Of a stretch of DNA of 57,060 bases, positions 23,749 to 33,123 are shown piece by piece. The position numbers were made by a program, and so were the translations under genes. The stretch is from Anaerolineae bacterium (lineage in GTDB: Bacteria > Chloroflexota > Anaerolineae > Promineifilales > Promineifilaceae), in NCBI GenBank assembly GCA_023384355.1, contig JAHDWL010000020.1, positions 1 through 57,060 of the forward strand, in the 5' to 3' direction. The notes beneath the pieces were generated by a model that did not search any database, was not told the DNA's origin, and saw nothing but the letters and a program-made list of their open reading frames with translations. Position 1 is the first letter of the stretch, and every line of letters begins with the position of its first letter.

Positions 23749-24621
23749 TTATATCGTCCAACCCGGTGGGCCGGTGAATGGTCGCACGTCTTCTTCGCCA
23801 AGGACCAGTCGCACGCTTTCTTCCAGACTCAGAAACCCTTCCAGAACCGGGGCTTCATATTGACTGGCCCAACGATGGATGAGGCCACGTGCCTTCCTCA
23901 ACTCAACGAGCATTAATTGGGCCAGTGGTCCACCCTCCACAAGAAAGCCGGAACGAACATAGTCTTCCTCCAACTGACAGAAATCATAATCGATTCGGAC
24001 GATTTCCGCAGCCCATTGCCCGTTTTGCCAAACAAATTGACCGTATCCGGCGCGGCGGTCGTCGTCGAATGAGGAGCCGACGGAACCGATATTGACGACC
24101 AATGTATCATCCACTTGCCGCATTAACGGACGATGGGTATGGCCGGTGACGAAAACAGCAGGAGCAGGAGCTATCTGGCGACGGATCTCATTGTCACCTG
24201 TCATGGGATAAATTCCATCCCGATTGCTTCGCATGGATGCGTGGACGACCCGCAACAATTGCGAATCAGGCGCGAGATATTCGTAGATATCGGGTAGCGC
24301 CTTGATCATGTCCACCTTGTCGTCGACCTGACGGAGCGCAAAGTGGGCAAACTGTCGCATTTCGTAAGCCGGGCCGGTGCGCGGCTGGTGGGGATTCTCG
24401 CAATCGAGGACGAACTCCTCATGGTTGCCGCGCAGGAGGTGCCAGCCATCCCGTTGTCGACGATCGATGAGCAGATCGAGACATTTGCCGGACATCGGCC
24501 CGCGGTTGATGATATCCCCGCCGACCACCACAACATCAGGCGACCAGTAGTCGATGTGAGCCATGACTGCCTGGAGCGCGGGCAGGTTGCCGTGGATATC
24601 CGACAGAGCAGCGACTTTCAT
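23749..24621 (-). CDS. Calcineurin-like metallophosphoesterase
   Basis: A 290-residue phosphoesterase. All five metal motifs are present: SDIHGN (D8, H10), GGDIINRGP, GNHEEF, GHTHRP and a final metal histidine region. The length and the NIGSVGSSFDDD block resemble YfcE/predicted phosphodiesterase families. The substrate cannot be inferred; relatives hydrolyse phosphodiesters or phosphoproteins. ATG 24621 has no ribosome binding site and lies 7 nt after a TATAAT box, which suggests a leaderless message. The acyl-CoA ligase gene follows. Confidence 0.85.
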   Translation of the reverse strand: MKVAALSDIHGNLPALQAVMAHIDYWSPDVVVVGGDIINRGPMSGKCLDLLIDRRQRDGWHLLRGNHEEFVLDCENPHQPRTGPAYEMRQFAHFALRQVDDKVDMIKALPDIYEYLAPDSQLLRVVHASMRSNRDGIYPMTGDNEIRRQIAPAPAVFVTGHTHRPLMRQVDDTLVVNIGSVGSSFDDDRRAGYGQFVWQNGQWAAEIVRIDYDFCQLEEDYVRSGFLVEGGPLAQLMLVELRKARGLIHRWASQYEAPVLEGFLSLEESVRLVLGEEDVRPFTGPPGWTI

Positions 24622-24628
24622 GGATGGG

Positions 24629-24656
24629 ATTATATCGGATGCTCGCCTCGCGTCAG
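24629..24656 (-). promoter_or_regulatory. Promoter giving a leaderless metallophosphoesterase mRNA
   Basis: Minus strand CTGACG, a 16-bp spacer and TATAAT; predicted transcription start falls at or next to the A of ATG 24621. Confidence 0.6.
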
Positions 24657-24709
24657 TCTGATTGCAGCATGACTCGTCCCTTTGTCATCATTTTGCTATT
24701 CTGGAAGTC

Positions 24710-25498
24710 ATGTTCGTCTTCCTGTCCAAATTTTTGCCTCTTTTCATCTTCCCCCTGGGTCTGATTGCGGTTCTACTGGTTGTAGCGCTGGTTTGGTCGC
24801 GCGGGCGCAAGGCAGCCATTATTTTGGCGCTGGCTGTCCTATGGCTTGGGAGCAGCCGGTATGTTGCCTATGCGCTCGTCAGGAGCCTGGAATCGCAGTA
24901 TCAACCGCCGGTGGGCGAGGTGAAGGCCGACGCTATCGTCATACTGGGGGGTGGCACACGCGGCAGCGACCCACCGAGGCCGATGACGGAGATCAACGAG
25001 GCTGGCGATCGGCTGCTCTATGGCGCGAAGCTTTACCACGACGGCGCGGCCGGCATCGTCCTGGTAACGGGCGGCAGCATCGAATGGATGACGCCGGAAG
25101 GGATCAACCCCGAAGCCGATGACATGTCCGCGTTGATGGAGATGCTGGGCGTGCCGCGCCAATCGCTGTGGCTGGAGGCGAGATCGAGGAACACATTTGA
25201 GAATGCGTTATACAGCGAAGAAATGTTGGCCGAAGCCGGTTTGAATGACATCATACTGGTCACATCGGCGATGCATATGCCCCGGTCCTTGCCCCTTTTT
25301 GAGGCGCGGGGTCTGGATGTGACGCCCGCGCCGACTGATTTCCTCGTGTCCGACGCCGAATGGCGGCATCTCTGGCGCGGTGGCCCGACAGCGACCCTTG
25401 TTAATCTGCTACCCAATGTCGAATACCTGACCTATACGACCCGGGCGCTCAAGGAGTACATCGGCCTCGTCGTATACAGCTTGCGAGGCTGGATGTAG
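24710..25498 (+). CDS. YdcF/SanA-type DUF218 membrane protein
   Basis: A 262-residue protein with two N-terminal helices (about residues 3-28 and 34-50), followed by a soluble DUF218 domain. The domain shows AIVILGGGTRG, ANEAGDRLLYGAKLYHDG-like spacing (NEAGDRLLYG), VTGG, the SRNTFENALYS block and the ILVTSAMHMPRSLPLFEARG stretch. Such proteins (ElyC, SanA, YdcF) sit in the membrane and affect envelope precursor metabolism. ATG 24710 was chosen because the sequence upstream is not protein-like. A weak GGAAG precedes it. It converges on the S10 peptidase. Confidence 0.85.
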   Translation: MFVFLSKFLPLFIFPLGLIAVLLVVALVWSRGRKAAIILALAVLWLGSSRYVAYALVRSLESQYQPPVGEVKADAIVILGGGTRGSDPPRPMTEINEAGDRLLYGAKLYHDGAAGIVLVTGGSIEWMTPEGINPEADDMSALMEMLGVPRQSLWLEARSRNTFENALYSEEMLAEAGLNDIILVTSAMHMPRSLPLFEARGLDVTPAPTDFLVSDAEWRHLWRGGPTATLVNLLPNVEYLTYTTRALKEYIGLVVYSLRGWM

Positions 25499-25531
25499 AA
25501 GCCAGGACACCGGGCAATCGATATAACGACT

Positions 25532-27052
25532 TCAGTCGACAGATTGCCGGCCGGCAAGGGTGTTAGTCAGAAAGGCGTCGAGGTCTGTCTTGAGTTGGGC
25601 CAGCGAGGGAGCATGTATGTACATCATGTGCCCCGCTTCGTAGTGTGTCATGGTGATGTTCTTGCGGAGACTGGGGTCAAGTTCAAGATGGCTGAAAGTG
25701 TAGCGTGTGGCAAGGTAGGGGGTTGCCAGATCGTAATACCCATTGGCCACAAAGACGCGAAGATGGGGGTTGATGCCCATTGCCTTGCGCAGCGTCTCGC
25801 CGACGTTGACATAACTATTCTGATGTTCGTCGAACGCCCAGGGATGTACGCGACCGCTCAGAATCTCGTACGGCAGATCGCTTTCAAACTTTAACTCGCG
25901 ACGGATATAGTCATTCAGCATGCCGGTGTAAGGTCCCTGAATGATCGCGTAGCTGGGATCGTACTCATACGCCTCGCCGGCCGAATCGCGGTCGATTCCC
26001 TGAAAGCGTGAGTCCAACCGGCCGACTGTTCGTCTCTGGTCCCGCAGAAGTTCTTTCACAAAGCGGTGGATGTCGATGCGAAGATTGGTCGACTCGATAT
26101 AGCGCGTCGAGAGACCGGTGTAGCGGGCCAAACGGGCTGCGATTTCGGCGCGGCGTTCGTCGGCGAGCTGGTCACCCATCATCAATGCTGTAGCATATTC
26201 GCCGAGGGCGAATGCTTCCACTTCGGCCAGTGTGCGCCTTAGGTCAACCTGAAGATCCGGCTCCAGCGCTTTATGATAATAGGCCGTGGCCGCGTAGGTG
26301 GGCAGGAACAGGATATAGGGCAAATCGTTGCCGGTATCGAAACTGATCGTCAGGAAGTTCAGCACAACGGAGACGAGCATAATCCCGTTCAGGTAGTAGC
26401 CATGTCGCTCCTGCAAATATCCGGCCAGACCGGCGGCACGGGTTGTCCCGTAACTCTCGCCGATCAGGAATCGTGGAGATCCCCAGCGATGATAGCGGGA
26501 CGTATACAGGCGAATAAAATCCCCCACCGACTCGATGTCGGGCTTGAAGCCGTGAAACTGTTTGTCTTTCTCGCCGGGAACGGCCCGGCTGAATCCGGTT
26601 GTGACCGGGTCAATGAAAACCAGGTCCGTTTTGTCGAGCAGGCTGAAATCATTATCCACCAGTTGATAAGGTGGAGGCAGGAGATGCCCGTCCTGCTCAA
26701 GGACTACCCTGCGCGGGCCTAATACTCCCAAATGCAGCCAGACGGAAGACGAACCGGGGCCACCGTTAAAAGAAAAGGTGATCGGACGGCTTGCGGCGTG
26801 GGCCGTTTCCGACACCTCTTCCGGTCGATCGAGCGTGTACGCCACAAAAAATATCGCTGCCTTGGGTTTTTCGCCTTCCTTTTCGTCCTCAGACTTGAGG
26901 ATGATCCGGCCGGTCGTAGCGGTGTAGGTCAACGAGCGACCGCCGATTGTCGCTGTGTGATGTGTCTGAACGATTACATCCGTGGGCGGTGGCGTTGTTT
27001 GAGGGGTTGTTTCATTCTTGGTGGTGTTGTTATCGCCGTTTGACATGGTCAT
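25532..27052 (-). CDS. Serine carboxypeptidase-like peptidase, S10 family
   Basis: A 506-residue protein of peptidase family S10. The FNGGPGSSS oxyanion block lies near residue 100, the nucleophile in GESYGTTR near residue 198, a later Asp in NGYYDLATP, and the catalytic His in YEAGHMMYIH. The N-terminus is Asn/Thr/Pro-rich with no obvious signal peptide, unlike eukaryotic members, so location is uncertain. It would release C-terminal residues at acid pH. ATG 27052 has AGGAG about 10 nt upstream; ATG 27046 is an alternative. The gene stands alone, divergent from the M16 genes. Confidence 0.85.
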   Translation of the reverse strand: MTMSNGDNNTTKNETTPQTTPPPTDVIVQTHHTATIGGRSLTYTATTGRIILKSEDEKEGEKPKAAIFFVAYTLDRPEEVSETAHAASRPITFSFNGGPGSSSVWLHLGVLGPRRVVLEQDGHLLPPPYQLVDNDFSLLDKTDLVFIDPVTTGFSRAVPGEKDKQFHGFKPDIESVGDFIRLYTSRYHRWGSPRFLIGESYGTTRAAGLAGYLQERHGYYLNGIMLVSVVLNFLTISFDTGNDLPYILFLPTYAATAYYHKALEPDLQVDLRRTLAEVEAFALGEYATALMMGDQLADERRAEIAARLARYTGLSTRYIESTNLRIDIHRFVKELLRDQRRTVGRLDSRFQGIDRDSAGEAYEYDPSYAIIQGPYTGMLNDYIRRELKFESDLPYEILSGRVHPWAFDEHQNSYVNVGETLRKAMGINPHLRVFVANGYYDLATPYLATRYTFSHLELDPSLRKNITMTHYEAGHMMYIHAPSLAQLKTDLDAFLTNTLAGRQSVD

Positions 27053-27212
27053 GGGTGAATTGCTCCTGATTCTGGTCCAAAGAGTACAACGATTTGACAA
27101 ATTCACCACATTTCCCCGCCGGCGATTTGGATTCTGCCGGTCACCTGCCCACTGTAGCTTGGAAGGCTATAATCACGGCTATGGACTTTTTAATCCCGAC
27201 AGGAGTTAATTG

Positions 27213-28535
27213 ATGAGTTCAACCGTCCTCAAGACAACTCTGGCTAATGGACTGACCGTCCTGCTTAAGGAGATGCACCACGCGCCTGTGACTACCTTCA
27301 TGGTGTGGTACAGGGTGGGTAGCCGAAACGAGGTACCCGGCCGAACCGGTGTGTCCCATTGGGTGGAGCACATGATGTTCAAGGGCACGCCCCAATTTCC
27401 AGGCGACGTGATGGAGAAGATGATCTCCCGTGAAGGTGGGGTCTGGAACGCTTTCACGTGGCTGGACTACACTGCCTATTATGAGACGATGCCATCAGAT
27501 CGGATCGATCTGGCTCTCAGACTGGAAGCTGACCGGATGATCAACACGCTTATGGAGCCGGAGGAGGTGGAATCGGAGAGAACAGTAATTCTGTCCGAAC
27601 GGGCGATGTATGAGAATCAACCCCGTTTCCTGCTGGATGAGGAGATGACGGCCGCCGCGTTTCGGGTACATCCCTACCATCACGAAGTCATCGGCGATAC
27701 GGCCGACTTGCAGTCCATGACCCGCGACGATCTATACGCCCATTATCGTCGTCATTACTCCCCGACAAATGCCATTGCCGTGGTGGTTGGTGACTTCGAC
27801 ACGAATTCGATGCTGGGACAAATCGAAGCGTTGTACGGTTCGATACCGGCCGGTGAAGCTACCGCGCCGGTTCGTCGTAGCGAGCCGGTTCAGGCCGGCG
27901 AGCGTCGGGTGATCGTCAACGGTCCCGGCGACACCGCCTACCTCACCTTTGCCTATCGAGTGCCAGGGGCAACTCACCCGGATTACCCCGCGCTGACGTT
28001 GCTCAACGCCGCCTTTGCCGGGGGAAGCAGCCTCGGCATGTTCGGCGGTGGTGGGTCCAACCGAAGCTCTCGTCTTTACAAGGCTCTGGTAAGCACCGAA
28101 CTGGCTGCCGGCGCGTATGGCAGTCTCGCTCCGACCATCGACCCGTTTCTCTATACTATCAGCGCTGTTGTGCGCGCTGGCCGCAGCCTGAGCGAGGTCG
28201 AAACCGCGTTGGAGGCTGAGTTGGCCCGGCTGGCGACGGAACCCATCACCGCGAACGAACTCGCCAAGGCCCTCAAGCGAGCCAGAGCGCATTTTGTCAT
28301 GGCCGGCGAATCGATTTCCGGTCAGGCTCAATTGATTGGCGCGGCCGAAGCGACAACAGGTGACTACCAATGGTTTGAGTCGGTCCTGGAGCGATTGGGG
28401 AAGGTTACTCTGGATGATATCGAGCGCGTCCGGCGTGCATATTTGCACCGGCGCAATCGCACGATCGGATGGTATGAGCCTGATGAGCTGGAAGATGTAA
28501 CAGCACCGTTCGATGATGATGGAGTCGAGATGTGA
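27213..28535 (+). CDS. M16 zinc peptidase, catalytic subunit type
   Basis: A 440-residue inverzincin. The inverted zinc motif HxxEH is present as HWVEH (H49, E52, H53), and the distal Glu lies in the region near LMEPEEVESERTVILSE. Two M16 homology halves are visible. The C-terminal half carries an ALVSTELAAGAYGS segment, lacking the usual R/Y pair. Such bacterial subunits often pair with an inactive partner to make a mitochondrial-processing-peptidase-like heterodimer that degrades or trims peptides. ATG 27213 has AGGAG 7 nt upstream. The gene starts a plus-strand run with the phosphatase and the inactive M16 partner. Confidence 0.9.
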   Translation: MSSTVLKTTLANGLTVLLKEMHHAPVTTFMVWYRVGSRNEVPGRTGVSHWVEHMMFKGTPQFPGDVMEKMISREGGVWNAFTWLDYTAYYETMPSDRIDLALRLEADRMINTLMEPEEVESERTVILSERAMYENQPRFLLDEEMTAAAFRVHPYHHEVIGDTADLQSMTRDDLYAHYRRHYSPTNAIAVVVGDFDTNSMLGQIEALYGSIPAGEATAPVRRSEPVQAGERRVIVNGPGDTAYLTFAYRVPGATHPDYPALTLLNAAFAGGSSLGMFGGGGSNRSSRLYKALVSTELAAGAYGSLAPTIDPFLYTISAVVRAGRSLSEVETALEAELARLATEPITANELAKALKRARAHFVMAGESISGQAQLIGAAEATTGDYQWFESVLERLGKVTLDDIERVRRAYLHRRNRTIGWYEPDELEDVTAPFDDDGVEM

Positions 28536-28635
28536 GCTTGCTCCCTGGACCCCAGGCGTCTGAAAATGGCCCGGGAGACTTAGCCGTTTTCAATGGCGTG
28601 GGCAATTACCTCGTGAGTGTGGAGGCTGTGCGACT

Positions 28636-30480
28636 GTGCTAGAATCCGGAGATATGTTCATTCAGCCCGACCCGATTGCGGACTTCCAAACGCTGAACGA
28701 GATTTCCCTGATCCTGAACCAGTCCTCTGATGTCCAGACCGCGCTGGAACTTTCATTGGCTCGGCTGGTCGACCTGATGGGACTGGAGACAGGATGGGTC
28801 TTCGTAATGGATCCCTCGGCCGATGAGCAATCGGGCGGTCGTGGGTTTCGGCTCGCTGCCCATTACAACCTGCCGCCGGCGCTGGCTGTTACCAATCCGG
28901 ATGCCTGGGATAATGAATGCGATTGCCAGATAATGTGTCTTGACGGGGCATTGCCCGAGGGGTTCAACGAGGTCCGTTGCAGTCGCCTTGATCGCGTGGC
29001 GGGGGATAGAAACGGATTGGCTGTTCATGCTACGACGCCTCTCCGATCCGGTGAACGTATCCTGGGTATCCTGAATGTTGCCGCGCCGGACTGGTCATGC
29101 TTCACGCCGCGAAACCTGAGCCTGCTTACCAATGTCGGCAATCAGATGGGAACGGCGCTGGAGCGCGCCCGGCTCTACGACGCCTTACAGGATCAGCGAA
29201 TCCAGGAACAGGCTGCATTGCTTGACCTCTCGCAGCAGCTTCTCGGTCGCCGCGATCTTGATGATTTGTTGGCCTATATCGTGGAGGAGGTTCGCACTCA
29301 ATTAAACGCTGATGCCTGTGCCGTCCTTCTCACTGGCGATGATCCTGATCATCTCTATTTTCGGGCAGCATCGGGCTGGCATGGCGATCCTGTCGGTTCT
29401 GATTTTCCCGTCCCAGCCGATGAATCGACGGGATCGGGCCGGGTGATGCGCACCCAACAGGTGTTGATTGTTGAGGATCTGCTCCTGCGGGAACCGCCGT
29501 TGTGGACTTCCGAATGGTTGGAGGAAGAAATGTTTCGGGCTGCGGCCATTGTGCCTTTGATTGCCGACGGCCAGTCAATCGGAGCTTTGGTAATCGATTC
29601 GCGCACGCCGCGCCGTTTCACAGACGCGGAAGTGCGTTTCCTGCGGCTGATGGCCAACCAGGTGGCCCTGGCTCTGGAAAAGGCTCGTCTTCATAGTGAA
29701 GAACTCGTCCGCGAGCGGATGGATGAGGAGCTGGCAGTCGCCCGGCAAATCCAGATAAGTATGTTGCCGGCCTCCTCTCCGCAACTTCCCGGCTGGGAAT
29801 TCGCCACTTATTTCGAAGCGGCTCACCAGGTTGGTGGTGACTTTTATGACTTTTTCCCCTTGCCGGGTGGACCGGGCCGTTGGGGCGTTGTCATCGCCGA
29901 CGTCAGCGACAAGGGGGTACCGGCGGCCATTTTCATGGCTCTCAGCCGGACAACCATTCGTAATATCGCCTTGCGCGGCCGCGCTCCGGCCGAAGTCCTG
30001 TCGTGGGCCAATCGATATATTCAGGAAGACAGCCAGTCTGATATGTTCCTGTCGGCGTTCTATGCAGAAGTCAATATCAACACCGGCTGGCTGGCTTATG
30101 CCAATGCCGGCCACAATCCGCCGTTGTTGTGGCGCGCGGATAGCAAGGTCTTCGAACACCTTGCCGTTAGTTGCCCTCTGCTCGGGGTTCTGCCTGATAT
30201 CGAGGTCTCTGTAACCTCGGTAGACATGAGGATCGGCGATGTGTTGGTGCTTTATACGGACGGGATTTCCGAAGCCTGTAACAGTGATTTTGATGAGTTT
30301 GGTCAACAGCGTCTGGAAGACACGGTTCGACGTTTGATGTTGGAGCGCCCGGATGCCGGGGCTGATGAAATTAGGGATGCCATCGGCGAGGATGTACGCG
30401 ACTTCGCCGGCAACATGGTTCAATACGATGACATCACTCTGTTGATTATCAAGCGGGTAGAATCGCCATATGAAAACTAA
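28636..30480 (+). CDS. GAF-GAF-SpoIIE serine phosphatase (RsbU-like)
   Basis: A 614-residue signalling protein with a GAF domain (about residues 20-180), a second GAF (about 205-350), a short coiled linker (ERMDEELAVARQIQ), and a PPM/SpoIIE phosphatase domain from about 375. The metal-binding GGDFYDFF block lies near residue 400, with IADVSDKGVPAAIFMA, GDVLVLYTDGISE and a final YDDITLLII. Such proteins dephosphorylate anti-sigma-factor antagonists in response to a GAF ligand. No antagonist or anti-sigma gene is nearby. GTG 28636 has GGAGG 10 nt upstream. It overlaps the next M16 gene by 11 nt. Confidence 0.88.
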   Translation: MLESGDMFIQPDPIADFQTLNEISLILNQSSDVQTALELSLARLVDLMGLETGWVFVMDPSADEQSGGRGFRLAAHYNLPPALAVTNPDAWDNECDCQIMCLDGALPEGFNEVRCSRLDRVAGDRNGLAVHATTPLRSGERILGILNVAAPDWSCFTPRNLSLLTNVGNQMGTALERARLYDALQDQRIQEQAALLDLSQQLLGRRDLDDLLAYIVEEVRTQLNADACAVLLTGDDPDHLYFRAASGWHGDPVGSDFPVPADESTGSGRVMRTQQVLIVEDLLLREPPLWTSEWLEEEMFRAAAIVPLIADGQSIGALVIDSRTPRRFTDAEVRFLRLMANQVALALEKARLHSEELVRERMDEELAVARQIQISMLPASSPQLPGWEFATYFEAAHQVGGDFYDFFPLPGGPGRWGVVIADVSDKGVPAAIFMALSRTTIRNIALRGRAPAEVLSWANRYIQEDSQSDMFLSAFYAEVNINTGWLAYANAGHNPPLLWRADSKVFEHLAVSCPLLGVLPDIEVSVTSVDMRIGDVLVLYTDGISEACNSDFDEFGQQRLEDTVRRLMLERPDAGADEIRDAIGEDVRDFAGNMVQYDDITLLIIKRVESPYEN

Positions 30481-31747
30481 CAGGTTCCCGGGTCAGGATT
30501 CAATCCACCGTCATGTTCTCGATAACGGGATCACGGTGCTCGTTTATGAAAATTGGAGCAGCGGAACCGTATCCATTGAGGGCGTGGTTCGTGCCGGGGC
30601 AGTGGTCGAGACCAGAAAGAACGCGGGGTTGGCTAATTTTTCGGCCGATTTGTTAATGCGTGGCACTCGGAAGCGCTCCTTTGATGAAATTTATGAGGTG
30701 ATGGAATCTGCCGGGGCTGGCGTGTCTTTTGGCGGTTCACGGCATACGTCGGGCTTTTCCGGGCACAGTCTCGTCGAGGATTTTGACCTCGTTCTGGATA
30801 TTATCATCGAGGCGTTGTGTCATCCGATATTCCCTGAGGAGCAGATCGAACGCTTGCGCGGGCAAATGATCACTGGATTGCAGATGCGAGCCAACAACAC
30901 ACGACAAATGGCCTGGCTTACCTTTCAGGAAACGGCCTATCCGGATCACCCCTATGGACGGTCAACCAGTGGTTATCTGGACTCTATCCCTGATATTTCC
31001 CGCGACGATATTGTCGATTTTTACAACCGTTATTACGGTCCCAGGGACATGATCATTGGTCTGGTCGGAGCGATTTCGACGGATGAGGTGCTGCGCAAGC
31101 TGGAGAGTGCCTTCGGCAACTGGCGAAATGATTCCCAGCAGGTGGTGGGACTATCCCCGGATGCCGTCCGTCCATCGGGTCTGCTGCGCCGCCACGTTCC
31201 AATGCCCGACAAGCACCAGGCCGACATCGTTTTGGGCTTGCCGGGGCCACGACGCTCGGCTGATGATTATCTCGACGCCAGCGTGATGAATACCATCCTG
31301 GGTGTATTCGGGATGATGGGCAGAATTGGGCAGAATGTGCGGGAAGAGCAGGGATTGGCTTATTATGCCTCAAGCCGGCTTGAAGGTGGTCTGGGACCTG
31401 GCCCCTGGACGGCCACAGCCGGAGTAGCCCCGGACAAGGTCGATCAGACGATCGAATCCATACGCCACGAGGTGCAAAGGATCATGACTGAGGTCGTCAA
31501 CCCGGAAGAATTGGCGGATAGTCAGGCTTATCGAACCGGCTCTTTGCCCTTGAGCCTGGAAACCAACGGTGGCCTGGTCGATATCATCACCGATATGGAG
31601 CTGTATAATCTGGGACTGGACTATCTTCAGGAATACCGGGACACGATTAACTCCATCACCGTCGAACGAATACATGCCGCGGCCCAAAAATATCTTAGCG
31701 CCGACGACCTGGTGATTACGGTGAGCGGGCCGGTGGAGGCGCTTTGA
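30470..31747 (+). CDS. M16 peptidase homologue lacking the zinc motif (non-catalytic partner)
   Basis: A 425-residue M16-fold protein. Where HxxEH should stand the sequence is GLANFSADLLMRGT, so the zinc site is lost. The substrate-binding EQGLAYYASSRLEGG stretch with the Arg/Tyr-type pair is kept in the C-terminal half, as in MPP-alpha-like subunits. It probably forms a heterodimer with the catalytic protein encoded at 27213. The start overlaps the phosphatase gene end by 11 nt, and its stop overlaps the acpS start (TTGA). No separate ribosome binding site is clear, so it should be translated by coupling. Confidence 0.87.
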   Translation: MKTNRFPGQDSIHRHVLDNGITVLVYENWSSGTVSIEGVVRAGAVVETRKNAGLANFSADLLMRGTRKRSFDEIYEVMESAGAGVSFGGSRHTSGFSGHSLVEDFDLVLDIIIEALCHPIFPEEQIERLRGQMITGLQMRANNTRQMAWLTFQETAYPDHPYGRSTSGYLDSIPDISRDDIVDFYNRYYGPRDMIIGLVGAISTDEVLRKLESAFGNWRNDSQQVVGLSPDAVRPSGLLRRHVPMPDKHQADIVLGLPGPRRSADDYLDASVMNTILGVFGMMGRIGQNVREEQGLAYYASSRLEGGLGPGPWTATAGVAPDKVDQTIESIRHEVQRIMTEVVNPEELADSQAYRTGSLPLSLETNGGLVDIITDMELYNLGLDYLQEYRDTINSITVERIHAAAQKYLSADDLVITVSGPVEAL

Positions 31748-32178
31748 ACCTGGCAGTTGGCGTGGATATTCTGGAAGTCGACAGAATGTCGCAGGGTATT
31801 GCCCGATACGGCAATCGCTTCTGCGATCGGTTTTTCACTCCACTTGAGCAGGAGCAATGTGGCGGCCGAGCAGCCAGCCTTGCAGGCCGTTTCGCAATCA
31901 AGGAAGCGGTCGGAAAAGCTCTGGGAACAGGAATCGGCGATGTGGCATGGAAAGACATCGAGGTTGTGAGTGATGTGCGCGGACGGCCGATGTTAGTGTT
32001 GCACGGAGCGGCGGCGAGACTGGCGGCCGAGCAGGGCCTGGGAGATTGGGCCATCAGTTTGTCCCACACCACCACTCACGCAGTCGGCATGGCAGTCGCT
32101 ATGAAGTCGTTGACGGATGCCAGAGGTACGAAGACCGATATTGATCCCGGTGCTGGGGAAGGTGAAGTGTATGAGTGA
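31744..32178 (+). CDS. acpS: Holo-[acyl-carrier-protein] synthase
   Basis: A 144-residue phosphopantetheinyl transferase. The magnesium/CoA motifs are GVDILEVDR near the N-terminus and FAIKEAVGKALGTGI near residue 55, and the SLSHTTTHAVGMAV block closes the domain. It moves 4'-phosphopantetheine from CoA onto acyl carrier protein for fatty acid synthesis. The start is TTG 31744, overlapping the M16 stop (TTGA); no ATG fits the family start. The C-terminal tail (GTKTDIDPGAGEGEVYE) is longer than usual and overlaps the next start by 8 nt. Confidence 0.9.
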   Translation: MNLAVGVDILEVDRMSQGIARYGNRFCDRFFTPLEQEQCGGRAASLAGRFAIKEAVGKALGTGIGDVAWKDIEVVSDVRGRPMLVLHGAAARLAAEQGLGDWAISLSHTTTHAVGMAVAMKSLTDARGTKTDIDPGAGEGEVYE

Positions 32179-33094
32179 GATGCCTGCCGAAAAGGGGCAG
32201 TTAGAATCTATTACTGACTCGAAGGATGCAGCCGGGAAGCGGCGCTTGCTTGCTGTTTTGGCACATCCCGATGACGAGTCTTTCGGAATGGGAGGGACGC
32301 TGGCGCGTTACGCTGCTGAAGGAGTAGATGTGCATATCGCCATCGCGACCGATGGCGTGGCCGGCTCGGTTGCCGGCGGTTATGAATACGCCTTGAAGGA
32401 ATTGGCTGAGGTTAGGCGAAAAGAACTGGAGGCGGCTGTGGGCGTCCTCGGCGGCAAGCTGCACACCCTGGGTTATCGCGATTCCGGCTATATCGGCGAT
32501 CCTGCCAATCAACATCCCGACGCTTTCATCAACAGCGATTTCCACGAGGCAACCGGGAAGGTGGTCGCCCTCATCCGCTCGATCCGCCCGCAGGTTGTGG
32601 TGACCCACGATGAGACCGGCGGTTACTATCACCCTGATCACATTCATTGCTGGAAAATCACGAAGGAAGCCTTCGAGGCTGCCGGTGATCCGTCGCGCTA
32701 TCCTGAGATCGGGCCGGCTCCATACCAACCGGCACGCCTGTATTACACGGCGTTCTCCAATCGAATGGTCAAACTGTTTTCATTCCTCATGCGACTGCGT
32801 GGACAGGATCCCAAGCGCGCCGGCCGAAACAAGGATATTGACTGGACGCGCATCGGGATTGAGCCGCGCCGGCTGAACGCGCGCATAAACTACAGAAAAT
32901 ATTGGGACGTCAAGGTTGCGGCGGGGGCTGAACACCCCAGCCAGGGTGGTGGACCTTCGAGAAGCAGAATGATCCCCGAACCGATTCAGAAGCGCTTCAT
33001 GGCAACCGAGACTTTTATTCGCGCTTATCCGCCTGTCCCCGACGGGTATCGTGAGTATGATTTGTTTGCGGGGTTAAACCTGGATGCTTCTTAG
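32171..33094 (+). CDS. PIG-L/LmbE-family deacetylase
   Basis: A 307-residue zinc deacetylase of the PIG-L family. The AHPDDE motif (residues 31-36) gives the first zinc ligands, and the HPDH block (near residue 156) gives the later His. Relatives remove acetyl groups from N-acetylglucosaminyl conjugates (MshB in mycothiol, BshB in bacillithiol, and various antibiotic intermediates), but the substrate here cannot be told. The C-terminal region carries many basic residues. ATG 32171 follows AAGGTGA and overlaps acpS by 8 nt. The alpha/beta hydrolase gene follows by 29 nt. Confidence 0.86.
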   Translation: MSEMPAEKGQLESITDSKDAAGKRRLLAVLAHPDDESFGMGGTLARYAAEGVDVHIAIATDGVAGSVAGGYEYALKELAEVRRKELEAAVGVLGGKLHTLGYRDSGYIGDPANQHPDAFINSDFHEATGKVVALIRSIRPQVVVTHDETGGYYHPDHIHCWKITKEAFEAAGDPSRYPEIGPAPYQPARLYYTAFSNRMVKLFSFLMRLRGQDPKRAGRNKDIDWTRIGIEPRRLNARINYRKYWDVKVAAGAEHPSQGGGPSRSRMIPEPIQKRFMATETFIRAYPPVPDGYREYDLFAGLNLDAS

Positions 33095-33123
33095 CACTCA
33101 GGGTTAAACGGGAGGATTGAGCT

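Noticed and set aside
29575-30423. A 282-residue minus-strand open frame
   Set aside because: Antisense to the SpoIIE phosphatase domain, which has all its motifs.
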